Below, in pieces: positions 12,786 through 20,602 of a DNA stretch of 20,602 bases (the first letter of the stretch is position 1; the number at the start of each line of letters is the position of its first letter). Source of the stretch: Calditrichota bacterium (GTDB taxonomy: Bacteria; Zixibacteria; MSB-5A5; GN15; FEB-12); the NCBI GenBank assembly GCA_008501655.1, contig QQUK01000178.1:1-20602 (forward strand), read 5' to 3'. A program made the position numbers and the translations under genes. The notes beneath the pieces were generated by a model. The model saw only the letters and a list, made by a program, of their open reading frames with translations, was not told the origin of the DNA and did no database searches.

Positions 12786-14192
12786 TTATTTCTCAGGTGT
12801 ATTTACAACCCTTTTCCGAAGCCGTGCCGGAGGAAGTTTTAGCTCTTCACGGTATTTCGTTACGGTTCTTCGAGCCAGAGAGATACCTTCACTGTTTAAT
12901 CGTTTAAAGATCTCCTGATCAGAGAATGGTTTTTCAGGCGGTTCTGCTTTGATAATCTCTTCAATTCGCTGTTTTACAGCTCTTTTTGCCATATTTTCAC
13001 CATCAGTTTTGGTGATGCCGGAATTAAAGAAGAATTTTATCTCATAAACTCCAAACGGAGTTTGTACGTATTTACTATTTGAAACCCGACTGATTGTAGC
13101 GACATTCATATCAACCGCTCGGGCGATATCTTCCATAATCATCGGTTTTAAAAATTCGGGACCTTTTTCAAAAAACTCAATCTGCTTTTCAATAATTGCT
13201 TCCATAACGTTAATCATTGTGGAGCGTCTCTGGTTGATCGAGTTTAACAGCCATCGTGCCTGTTCAAGTTTCTGACGAACATACTGTTTGGTTCCTTTTG
13301 AAGATTTATTGGACCGTTTCATCAGATCTTTGTAATTTGCATTTATACGAAGTTTCGGGATATAGCTGTCGTTATGAAAAATAACATATTCCTCACCAAT
13401 TCGCTCAACTATCAAATCAGGTATAACCGGCATAGCTCCGGAATCAAACCGTCCATGAGTCGGGGTTGGTGACAGGTTTTTGATGATATTCATTGCAGCC
13501 TGTGCTTTTTCAACCGGTACCGACATGAATTTTGCGATCTGAAGAATAGATTTCCGGTCAAGTTCATTAATATGATCTTGCACAATGCGGTAGGCTAACG
13601 AGTCTTTTAATCCTTTGTCCTCAAGCTGAATCATAAGAGATTCTTTGAGTCCCCGGGAACCGACACCAAGCGGATCAAACCGCTGAATCATTTTCAGGAC
13701 ATCTTCAATCTTATGTGATTCTATAGAAAGTTCCTGTGCCATCTCAGGTACTGAAATCGAGAGATAACCTTCAGGGGAGATATTACCAATAATATATTCA
13801 CCGATTAAATGTTCTTCTTCAGAGAGTTTCAAAAGATTCAATTGTTCGTTCAGATGAGTATAGAGATTCTGTGCCTGTTGACCGGGACCTTCGAAACGTT
13901 CTTCCTGCTGTTCTTTTTGTTCACGGACTTTATATCCTTCTTCGTCATCAAACAGAAAATCTTCCCAGTCCTGTTCAGAGTTGGATTCCGATTCTGTCAG
14001 GTCTATCTCAGCATCTTTTTCCTCGTTTGTTTCCAGCTCCAGTTCCTCGATCTCTTCGAGTAGGGGATTGGTAGCAAGCTCTGCTCTGATTGTCTGCTCA
14101 AGTTTCAAAACCGGCATCTGCAGCATTTTCAATGATTGAATCAGCTGAGGTGCTAATGTTTGTGATAACTTTTGTTGTAGTCCTAATTTCAT
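12786..14192 (-). CDS. rpoN: RNA polymerase sigma-54 factor RpoN
   Basis: 468 residues with all three regions. Region I is the Gln/Leu-rich activator-interacting segment (MKLGLQQKLSQTLAPQLIQS... up to NPLLEE, 1-47). Region II is acidic (about 48-120, with runs of D and E). Then come the core-binding domain and the DNA-binding part, with a helix-turn-helix near DIARAVDMNVATISRVSNSKYVQ and the RpoN box ARRTVTKYRE at 440-449, which reads the -24 promoter element. Sigma-54 needs an AAA+ enhancer-binding activator to open promoters; none is encoded in the window. The gene lies between lptB and hpf, a conserved order. A weak GGA precedes the ATG. Confidence 0.96.
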   Translation of the reverse strand: MKLGLQQKLSQTLAPQLIQSLKMLQMPVLKLEQTIRAELATNPLLEEIEELELETNEEKDAEIDLTESESNSEQDWEDFLFDDEEGYKVREQKEQQEERFEGPGQQAQNLYTHLNEQLNLLKLSEEEHLIGEYIIGNISPEGYLSISVPEMAQELSIESHKIEDVLKMIQRFDPLGVGSRGLKESLMIQLEDKGLKDSLAYRIVQDHINELDRKSILQIAKFMSVPVEKAQAAMNIIKNLSPTPTHGRFDSGAMPVIPDLIVERIGEEYVIFHNDSYIPKLRINANYKDLMKRSNKSSKGTKQYVRQKLEQARWLLNSINQRRSTMINVMEAIIEKQIEFFEKGPEFLKPMIMEDIARAVDMNVATISRVSNSKYVQTPFGVYEIKFFFNSGITKTDGENMAKRAVKQRIEEIIKAEPPEKPFSDQEIFKRLNSEGISLARRTVTKYREELKLPPARLRKRVVNTPEK

Positions 14193-14310
14193 ATTTTATC
14201 CAGAAAAGTTATTTATACTGCTGTTTTTCTCTTTTCTTTCTTTATCGGTATATCTGAATTACGATTTATCAGAATCTCTCTTTTCGTTCATTTATTAGAC
14301 AGTTTTTATA

Positions 14311-15036
14311 TTAATTGAGACGGAATTTTTCGCCCAAGTAGATTTTACGGGCTTCCGGGTCATTTGCCAGAAATTCCGAATCACCTGATTTTAAAATCTT
14401 TCCATCACACATAATATACGCCCGGTCACATATGGATAATGTTTCCCGAACATTATGGTCTGTAATCAGCACCCCAAGTCCCTTTTCAACAAGGCGGGCA
14501 ATATTCTTTTGAATATCTTCCACGGCAATCGGGTCGATTCCGGCAAACGGTTCATCCAGGAGGATGAACTTTGGATCGTTGACCAATGCCCTGGTTATCT
14601 CAACACGCCTTCTTTCGCCGCCTGAGAGGGTATATGCTTTACTTTTTCTGACATGCTGGATATCCAGTTCTTCCAATAACTCTTCAAGGCGTTTTTTCCG
14701 TTCTTTTCGGCTATATGAACGAAACTGTAAAATCGACATAATATTCTCTTCAACTGTCATTTTTCTGAAAACCGAAGCTTCCTGAGCTAAATACCCAATT
14801 CCGCGGTTAGACCGTTTATACATGGGAAGACGGCTGATTTTCTTTTCACCAAGATATACGTTACCATCATCCGGTCTGATAAAACCAATCATCATATAAA
14901 ATGTCGTGGTTTTCCCCGCACCGTTAGGTCCAAGCAGGCCAACGACTTCACCCGGCTTTACTTCTATCGAAACACCGTTTACTACAGCTCTTTTACGGTA
15001 ATATTTTACTAAATTTTCAGATATCAGGTTAGACAT
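14311..15036 (-). CDS. lptB: LPS export ABC transporter ATPase LptB
   Basis: 241 residues, the usual LptB length. ABC motifs in order: Walker A GPNGAGKT (36-43), Q85 of the Q-loop in LAQEASVFRKMTVEEN, signature LSGGE (137-141), Walker B FILLDEP with D161 and E162, and H194 in ITDHNVRETL. The LAQEASVF and DEPFAGIDPIAV segments are typical of LptB. It powers LptFG to extract lipopolysaccharide from the inner membrane and push it along the LptC-LptA bridge. Position upstream of rpoN and hpf supports the call. lptA and lptC, often found just upstream, are absent; the region before the start instead diverges to the TPR lipoprotein. A promoter-like pair ends seven bases before the ATG, with no Shine-Dalgarno at proper spacing. 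Confidence 0.95.
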   Translation of the reverse strand: MSNLISENLVKYYRKRAVVNGVSIEVKPGEVVGLLGPNGAGKTTTFYMMIGFIRPDDGNVYLGEKKISRLPMYKRSNRGIGYLAQEASVFRKMTVEENIMSILQFRSYSRKERKKRLEELLEELDIQHVRKSKAYTLSGGERRRVEITRALVNDPKFILLDEPFAGIDPIAVEDIQKNIARLVEKGLGVLITDHNVRETLSICDRAYIMCDGKILKSGDSEFLANDPEARKIYLGEKFRLN

Positions 15037-15043
15037 ATACTAT

Positions 15044-15072
15044 AATATACCTCTGTTTTATGTTTTATTCAA
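15044..15072 (-). promoter_or_regulatory. Candidate promoter of lptB-rpoN-hpf
   Basis: On the reverse strand: TTGAAT (15072-15067), 17-bp spacer, TATATT (15049-15044), then seven bases to the lptB ATG. Optimal spacing and good hexamers. The predicted start site falls on or next to the ATG, implying a leaderless lptB message. Confidence 0.5.
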
Positions 15073-15142
15073 TATTAATTGCTATTTCAGCACAATTTTT
15101 GCTGTTTTTTTGAAAATATTTTTCCTTTTCGGATGGAAAAAA

Positions 15143-15172
15143 TTGTATACATTACATCACCTATTTTATTAT
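15143..15172 (+). promoter_or_regulatory. Candidate promoter of the TPR lipoprotein gene
   Basis: TTGTAT (15143-15148), 18-bp spacer, TATTAT (15167-15172). The leader of about 35 bases includes AAGGA (15206-15210) just before the ATG at 15215. Confidence 0.42.
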
Positions 15173-15214
15173 ACAAAGGAAGAGAAATCTAAAGCCTAAA
15201 GAGTTAAGGAAATC

Positions 15215-17407
15215 ATGAAAAAACTTAGTATACTTTTAGTAGTTTTGATTGCAATAATCGGCTGTTCCAAGTCCCCTGAAGAGCAGATTTCAGCACTTTA
15301 TGACGAGGGGATGCAGGAGCTTAAAAATTATAACTTAGTAGTCGCTGAAGAAAAATTTAAGAAAATTCTTGAGATCGATCAGACTTCTGAAATTGCCTTA
15401 GTCGGTGAAGCTCTTGTCCGGGAAGCAAAATTAGAGTATTACGATGCGATCGATATCTATCTGTTCATACTTTCCAGGACCTCAGGAGTGGAAGAAGCTT
15501 ATAAAGGTCTTTTCCGATGCTATACCATACTCGGGTTTCCAAATGAAGCATATGATATTGCTGTTGAATACGATAAGATTTTTATAGATAACCCGGAAGC
15601 GATTTATCTTCTCGGACTTGCTTATAGAAATCTTCATGAATACCCGCGTGCCAAAAAATATATTCAGGACCTCGCCTCATTTGACTTTGATCCGGCAACG
15701 ATTGATTTTATAACAGCCTATTCATTTTATAAAGAGGGTACTATCGATTCAGCTGAATATTATGCCTCGGAAGGTCTTTCTGCCCTTGATACCGATGATC
15801 TCGGCTATCAGTATGCTGCTGATTATTATGAAGCAAAAGGCGCCTTAGATTCTGCGGTTTTTTATTCTACGAAATATTATCAGGCAAATACAAACGACAT
15901 GTATGCAACCTTTTCCCATTTTAAAAGATTGATCCGGAACAATTATTTTGCAAATGCACGAAAAGTAATTATGGACCTTGAGTCGACACCGATTGATTCT
16001 TTGACGATAGTCGGCTGTAAACTCTTTTTAGCACTTGCTGAAGACAACAGAAGTCTCATTCGGTTTTACGGTCAAAAGTATAAAGCATTGACACCAAATA
16101 GTAATACCGGTGTTGCTTATACAATGCTATCTTCAGCTCCAATAGATGACAATCTTACCATGAATCAGGATTTAAAAGCAATTAAATCAAACTATGCTTC
16201 CGGAAAATACTCTGTTGAGTTCGGTGAGTTTTATATCTACGCTATGACGATGAGTTATATCGAAGATGACAAAAGTCCCGGTTCTCTGGACTACCTCTCT
16301 GAAATCGGTGGTATCAGAAGGAATCGAATGGATATCAGATTAAATATTGCTTTAATCAAACATGTTATCGGTCTTTTTGATGAATGTTTCGCTGATTTAA
16401 AGAAGATTGAAGCTGGTCACCAGTATGATCCAATCTGGTTAACGGAAATCGGAAATATTTACAGCCATATCGCTATTAAAAAATATGATGAAGCAACAAA
16501 ACGATATGAGCTGGCACTCAGTGAACTTCCTTCCTATCTTCCGGCATTCGAAAACTATCTTGCGAATCTTGAAAAAACCGGATCTTATGATAAAGCTTTA
16601 CAGCTGTATGAAACATATCCATTTTTTGAAAAAAATAATTACAGAGCCGCACTATACAAATCAAAATATCTTTGCTTAGCTGGAAAATATGATAAAGCTG
16701 TTGAACAATTTCAGCGTAATTTCCGGTTTGTATCGGGTGATGTTGAATTCGTCAGTACCCTGATGGAACTGTTAAATGAGCGTGGAGCAATGAAGCAGTA
16801 TGACAAAGTTCTGGAGACAGCTTTATTGATAAATCCTGAAAATGTTGACTTAAGGCTAATGCTTGCAAATGAAGAAAATAAAAAAGGGAATTATGAAAAG
16901 GAAAAAGCCCTTGTTGATGAGGTTCTCAAAGTAGAACCGAATTATGCTATAGCTCATACCTATAAAGCCCGCTCTCTATATTATACCGGTCAGAAAACGG
17001 AAGCGTATGATAAGTTTAAAGAGAACAAATTAAAGTACCATAACGAACCTGAGAATCTGATGATTTATTCATATCTGCTTGCTGAAGAAGGTATCGACTA
17101 CAGTAATGCTGCTAATATCGCCAGAGAGGCTGTGTTCGAGGGGTATGGCGGTGCAAAATATGTTATGAACCTCGCTTCTATTTACTTTAAGATGGGACGT
17201 TATGACCTTGCGTACGGTGAAGCATCAAAAGCAAGTTTTGTTCTAAAAAAATCCCCGGAAACATTTTATCTGATGGGAGTAAGCCGTTATCATCAGGATA
17301 AAAATAAATTTGCTGAAGCTGTGAAAACAAACTTGAATAAAGCAATACAGTTTGGTCTCAGCGGAGAAAAACTTACAGAGGCTCAGAGTATATTAAAACA
17401 GATATAA
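15215..17407 (+). CDS. TPR-repeat lipoprotein
   Basis: 730 residues. A type II signal peptide (MKKLSILLVVLIAIIGC) places the lipid-modified cysteine at residue 17, followed by SKS, so outer-membrane anchoring is plausible. The rest is helical with many degenerate tetratricopeptide repeats from about residue 25 to the C-terminus. Examples are VAEEKFKKILEIDQTSEIALVGEA, KYDEATKRYELALSELPSYLPAFE and YEKEKALVDEVLKVEPNYAIAHTYKA, each with the small/large residue pattern of a TPR. TPR lipoproteins usually scaffold envelope complexes; the partner here is unknown. AAGGA four bases before the ATG supports the start. It stands alone between its own promoter and a strong terminator, divergent from lptB. 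Confidence 0.85.
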   Translation: MKKLSILLVVLIAIIGCSKSPEEQISALYDEGMQELKNYNLVVAEEKFKKILEIDQTSEIALVGEALVREAKLEYYDAIDIYLFILSRTSGVEEAYKGLFRCYTILGFPNEAYDIAVEYDKIFIDNPEAIYLLGLAYRNLHEYPRAKKYIQDLASFDFDPATIDFITAYSFYKEGTIDSAEYYASEGLSALDTDDLGYQYAADYYEAKGALDSAVFYSTKYYQANTNDMYATFSHFKRLIRNNYFANARKVIMDLESTPIDSLTIVGCKLFLALAEDNRSLIRFYGQKYKALTPNSNTGVAYTMLSSAPIDDNLTMNQDLKAIKSNYASGKYSVEFGEFYIYAMTMSYIEDDKSPGSLDYLSEIGGIRRNRMDIRLNIALIKHVIGLFDECFADLKKIEAGHQYDPIWLTEIGNIYSHIAIKKYDEATKRYELALSELPSYLPAFENYLANLEKTGSYDKALQLYETYPFFEKNNYRAALYKSKYLCLAGKYDKAVEQFQRNFRFVSGDVEFVSTLMELLNERGAMKQYDKVLETALLINPENVDLRLMLANEENKKGNYEKEKALVDEVLKVEPNYAIAHTYKARSLYYTGQKTEAYDKFKENKLKYHNEPENLMIYSYLLAEEGIDYSNAANIAREAVFEGYGGAKYVMNLASIYFKMGRYDLAYGEASKASFVLKKSPETFYLMGVSRYHQDKNKFAEAVKTNLNKAIQFGLSGEKLTEAQSILKQI

Positions 17408-17412
17408 ATGTT

Positions 17413-17444
17413 AAAACCGGTCAGATTGCTGACCGGTTTTTTTC
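17413..17444 (+). terminator. Rho-independent terminator of the TPR lipoprotein gene
   Basis: Twelve-base perfect stem (AAAACCGGTCAG / CTGACCGGTTTT) around ATTG, with the 3' arm running into TTTTTTTC. It starts five bases after the stop. Confidence 0.92.
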
Positions 17445-17481
17445 TTTATTTGATTTTTAGATTCTGTTATCTTCAAGTCAC

Positions 17482-18465
17482 ATGAATAGAACTAAAAAAA
17501 TTCTTGTAACCGGAGGTGCCGGTTATATCGGTTCGGTTCTGATTGGGAAACTCCTGGGTAAAGCATTTCAGGTTCGGACCATTGACAATCTGATGTTTTC
17601 AGATGCAGCCCTCAAGCAATATATGGATAACCCGAATTTTGAATTTATCAAGGGGGATATTCGTAATAAAGATGATGTCGGGAAAGCTGTTGCTGATGTT
17701 GATACCGTTGTGCATTTAGCTGCTATAGTCGGAGACCCTGCTTGCAAAAAATTTCCGGAACTTGCTACCTCAACTAATAAGGACGGTGCTGAACATTTGT
17801 GTCTTCAGGCAATCGATGCGGGAGTCTCCCGATTTATATTTGCATCAACTTGCTCAAATTATGGCAAAATGCTAGATCCTGAAGGATTTGTTGATGAAAC
17901 TGCTGAGTTAAATCCGATTTCATTATATGCTGAGTTGAAAGTCGGCTTTGAGCAATATTTAGTATCCAAATCAAATGATTCGTTTTGTCCGGTTGTACTT
18001 CGATTTGCAACGGCGTATGGGCTTTCCCCCAGACCAAGGTTTGATTTGACCGTTAATGAGTTTACAAAAGAGTTATTTTATAAACGAAAACTTGAGATTT
18101 TCGGAGAACAGTTCTGGCGGCCATATTGCCATACTGGTGATTTAGCGCAGGCATGTCTGTTGATGACTGAAGCTGATAGGAGTTTGATTTCTGCTCAGGC
18201 TTTTAATGTCGGAAACAGCAATGAGAACTATCGAAAAAAAATGCTGATAGATGAGATACTCAAACAACTGCCGGGTTCTGAGTCATCTGTCAGTTTTGTA
18301 ACAAAAGATGAAGACCCCCGTGACTACCGGGTAAACTTTGACAAAATTAAAAAACTCGGTTATCATACTTCTATGGATGTTCCCCGGGGAATAAATGAAA
18401 TCATACAGGCACTTAGTTCCGGAACAATAAAAAATCCGGATGATAAGATGCTTGTAAATATATAG
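17482..18465 (+). CDS. NAD-dependent nucleotide-sugar epimerase/dehydratase (extended SDR)
   Basis: 327 residues. The Rossmann NAD site is TGGAGYIGS (10-18), with the acidic D35 expected to hold NAD ribose. VVHLAAIVGD and FASTCSNYG follow, and the catalytic pair is Y-x-x-x-K in SLYAELK. The C-terminal half has the family's substrate-binding elements (VLRFATAYGLSPRPRFD, FWRPYCHTGDLA, FNVGNSNEN). These enzymes oxidise and rearrange nucleotide-activated sugars for surface glycans; which sugar cannot be read from sequence. The next gene is a sugar-1-phosphate nucleotidyltransferase starting 7 bases after the stop, so the two probably form one pathway unit. The ATG lacks a Shine-Dalgarno; TATCTT lies eight bases upstream. 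A terminator separates it from the gene before. Confidence 0.9.
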   Translation: MNRTKKILVTGGAGYIGSVLIGKLLGKAFQVRTIDNLMFSDAALKQYMDNPNFEFIKGDIRNKDDVGKAVADVDTVVHLAAIVGDPACKKFPELATSTNKDGAEHLCLQAIDAGVSRFIFASTCSNYGKMLDPEGFVDETAELNPISLYAELKVGFEQYLVSKSNDSFCPVVLRFATAYGLSPRPRFDLTVNEFTKELFYKRKLEIFGEQFWRPYCHTGDLAQACLLMTEADRSLISAQAFNVGNSNENYRKKMLIDEILKQLPGSESSVSFVTKDEDPRDYRVNFDKIKKLGYHTSMDVPRGINEIIQALSSGTIKNPDDKMLVNI

Positions 18466-18472
18466 AGTGATT

Positions 18473-19162
18473 ATGCAGGCTGTGATTCTTGCCGGTGGAA
18501 AAGGAAGCCGGCTTAAAGAAATAACCAAAGATATTCCGAAACCGCTGGTTCCTATCGGCGGGAAACCGGTTATCGCTTATTTGCTTCAACAGATGAGCAA
18601 AACCGGTGTGACCGATGTAATCATGGCTGTCAATCATCAAGCTGAACAGATTGAACAGGAACTCGGTGATGGTTCAGATTATACACTTAAAATCAGTTAC
18701 TCTCAGGAGGAACAAGAACTCTCAACGATCGCGCCATTAAAACTGATAAATAATCTTACAGATACATTTATTGTTGCCAACGGTGATATTCTGACCGATC
18801 TGGATTTTTTAAAACTTTTTGAATACCATCGTTCTCATTCTTCCGATGTTACGGTCTGTGTCAAAAAACGTATTGATAAAATAGATTATGGGGTGCTTGA
18901 AACGAATGATTCAGGAACTGTCCAAGTTTTTAGAGAAAAGCCGGATTACAGTTTTTTAGTTTCCTGCGGAATTTATGTCTTTTCGAAATCTGTGTTAGAT
19001 ATTGTACCGGATAATGAACTTTTCGGGTTTGACCATTTAATGTATGCGATGCTTAAATCAAACAGATCAATCCAGACTTATCAGTTCGATGGTTTCTGGC
19101 TCGATATCGGCCGGCCGGAAGATTATGAACATGCTCAAACAGAGTACAAAAAAATCCTCTAA
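18473..19162 (+). CDS. Sugar-1-phosphate nucleotidyltransferase
   Basis: 229 residues from ATG 18473; a GTG two codons earlier (18467) is a possible alternative. The nucleotide-binding signature AVILAGGKGSRLKEI opens the protein, followed by PKPLVPIGGKPVIAYLL, the metal-binding Asp in ANGDILTDLD, a central VCVKKRIDKIDYGVLE segment, and the closing DGFWLDIGRPEDYEHA. It joins NTP and a sugar 1-phosphate to give an NDP-sugar and pyrophosphate. It lacks the C-terminal left-handed helix seen in GlmU or GlgC, so it resembles RmlA/HddC-type single-domain enzymes; the base and sugar are undetermined. It is coupled to the epimerase gene. The last four bases overlap the convergent acylase gene. Confidence 0.9.
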   Translation: MQAVILAGGKGSRLKEITKDIPKPLVPIGGKPVIAYLLQQMSKTGVTDVIMAVNHQAEQIEQELGDGSDYTLKISYSQEEQELSTIAPLKLINNLTDTFIVANGDILTDLDFLKLFEYHRSHSSDVTVCVKKRIDKIDYGVLETNDSGTVQVFREKPDYSFLVSCGIYVFSKSVLDIVPDNELFGFDHLMYAMLKSNRSIQTYQFDGFWLDIGRPEDYEHAQTEYKKIL

Positions 19163-20602
19163 CGTTCTTCTTCCGGTATCAGCGTCAGTGTACTAACAGC
19201 TTTTGCATATACTTTATCTTTAGAGAGGGGAACGTTCCACCTGCCGTTTGTTTTCCATAACTCATAAAAATCCATAAAATGATCCGACATCGGGTTTCCG
19301 GAGTTACCTGCCGGTAAAACAATAGTGGCAGCATCGGGGTCATTAAAATCTACGACTAAGCGCATTGATGCCCCGGCTACTGAAGTATAACTGCTGTCGG
19401 AAATTTTTGAATAGAATGAAGCGTTTAAGGTCCCCGGAGCTCCTCCGCGAGCTTCGGTTTCTGTGGAGAGACCAAGCAGGGAACCGACAACCGGGATGAC
19501 TGCCATAGGATGTTCCATTGTCAATGTATGCATATCCCCCCAGTTTTTACCTTTAGTTATCTCAAGAGCGGAACGCATCGCCCGGGATGAGATATCAAGC
19601 ATAGATTCGGTCACGTTTTCCGTATTGCGATCATCGAACCAGCCGGCTGAATCAACCTGTGCCAGATGTTCAATCCATTTAGCCGGTACTTCCTGATTCA
19701 ATTCTCCCATATTATCAGAAAATGTAAACTCTTTAAATTTATTGAGATAGACAATAGTGAGCGCAGCAAAATGTGAGGATGTATCAAAAGAAAAATCATA
19801 GGATGCGTATGAAGATGCAATTTCTATGCTGTCGATGTTGTTAAGAGTTTCAATGATGAGGTTTTGTATCATTTGTAAGTATCGGTTCTTATTGTCAAAT
19901 TGAAAAGTATACATATCGGATGTGGAAAATTTATCTTTTGAGTTTAATAACTCGTTTATCGAAATTATCCGGTCGGCAAAATAAAATCCATCATACATAC
20001 TGTTCCATTCCGGAATGTTATTGCTTGAAGCCAGCCAGCCTTTTTCCGGATTTATTGAATGAGCCAAAGAATCTTCCGGATAAAACTGATATTCGATGAC
20101 ACCGGTTAAATAACTATGTGTCAAATTCAGATTATCACCTTCGCGCCTGACAACCGGAGAGGCTAATTGATAACCGATATTTCCATTTATGTCAGTATAC
20201 ATATAGTTTGCATCGATTGCTCCGACATTTGTGACAACCGATCGGAATTGTTCATACGAATTAATCTGTGACAATTCAAAAGCATGAGAGAGGGCATCGT
20301 TCAGCCTTGTCTGATATCCAACCCAGTTTATTGCGGTTGCGGTTAAAGCTGTGCTGTCTTCGTCGACTATTACACCATAGTCAGATTGTTTAACATCAAC
20401 TATAATGCCGGTGTCGGTTGCGGATGTATAAATCGATTCCCTTTTTGTTTTAAAATCCTGCCATCCCACTGCTGTATTGTATTGGTTTCTGTTTTCAGGG
20501 TTGAGTTCAAGTTTTGTGTAATCGACTAAGTTGTTTCCTCCGGCCGTGAAAGCCCATGCTGATTGACCATTATGTCCCATGACTATGAAGGGAAGCCCGG
20601 GC
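19159..20602 (-). CDS. Penicillin acylase (penicillin amidase) family hydrolase, 5' part outside the window
   Basis: The reverse frame stays open to the window edge and reads PGLPFIVMGHNGQSAWAF before and across the Met at 20580, a hallmark of the family's beta chain, so that Met is internal. Other family signs are DANYMYTDINGNIGYQ, ending near a segment like WLASSNNIP, the RIISINELL motif, and a C-terminal PAGNSGNPMSDHFMDFYELWKTNGRW. The family is made of N-terminal-nucleophile hydrolases that self-cleave into alpha and beta chains and hydrolyse amide bonds, such as beta-lactam side chains or acyl-homoserine lactones. The nucleophile serine should lie about 60 residues upstream, outside the window, so catalytic competence cannot be judged. 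Substrate unknown. The 3' end overlaps the nucleotidyltransferase by four bases. Confidence 0.88.
   Translation of the reverse strand, partial: PGLPFIVMGHNGQSAWAFTAGGNNLVDYTKLELNPENRNQYNTAVGWQDFKTKRESIYTSATDTGIIVDVKQSDYGVIVDEDSTALTATAINWVGYQTRLNDALSHAFELSQINSYEQFRSVVTNVGAIDANYMYTDINGNIGYQLASPVVRREGDNLNLTHSYLTGVIEYQFYPEDSLAHSINPEKGWLASSNNIPEWNSMYDGFYFADRIISINELLNSKDKFSTSDMYTFQFDNKNRYLQMIQNLIIETLNNIDSIEIASSYASYDFSFDTSSHFAALTIVYLNKFKEFTFSDNMGELNQEVPAKWIEHLAQVDSAGWFDDRNTENVTESMLDISSRAMRSALEITKGKNWGDMHTLTMEHPMAVIPVVGSLLGLSTETEARGGAPGTLNASFYSKISDSSYTSVAGASMRLVVDFNDPDAATIVLPAGNSGNPMSDHFMDFYELWKTNGRWNVPLSKDKVYAKAVSTLTLIPEEER

Overview
The window is a chromosomal stretch of an AT-rich, diderm (outer-membrane) bacterium, most likely an uncultured member of the FCB group (Zixibacteria-like or a relative). 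The evidence is an LptB ATPase next to RpoN and HPF, a TonB-dependent-receptor-type outer-membrane protein, a TPR lipoprotein, and a secreted protein with thrombospondin-type-3 calcium repeats and a C-terminal dockerin-like pair. The lineage call is inference from gene style; no rRNA or tRNA gene is visible.

Layout. 1-1050: 3' part of the secreted TSP3/dockerin-like protein. 1051-1956: about 900 bases without a credible gene, packed with palindromic repeats, including three copies (one truncated) of a composite element of up to 131 bp. 1957-4005: three forward genes (flavin-reductase-like protein, M15 D,D-carboxypeptidase, YihY/BrkB membrane protein). 4074-4571: small secreted protein, reverse. 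4572-4908: intergenic region with three short stem-loops. 4909-7332: gyrA, with a hairpin terminator at 7381. 7388-8182: ComB-like phosphatase with an unclear start. 8166-10445: TonB-receptor-like protein, reverse. 10634-11560: EamA permease. 11546-12025: small membrane protein, reverse. 12249-15036: reverse cluster lptB-rpoN-hpf, ended by a strong terminator. 15215-17407: TPR lipoprotein with its own terminator. 17482-19162: a nucleotide-sugar pair (SDR epimerase and sugar-1-phosphate nucleotidyltransferase). 19159-20602: penicillin-acylase-family hydrolase, reverse, running off the right edge.

Most genes are housekeeping or envelope functions: DNA topology, LPS transport, sigma-54, ribosome hibernation, peptidoglycan trimming, surface-sugar activation. 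I see no CRISPR, toxin-antitoxin, phage or transposase gene. The unusual content is mainly non-coding: composite repeats, families of hairpins with constant arms and variable centres, and several genes without a Shine-Dalgarno sequence whose -10-like TATATT lies 5-9 nt before the ATG (possible leaderless transcripts). Convergent gene pairs overlap at their 3' ends three times. The GyrA protein differs from the E. coli quinolone-bridge residues at both key positions.
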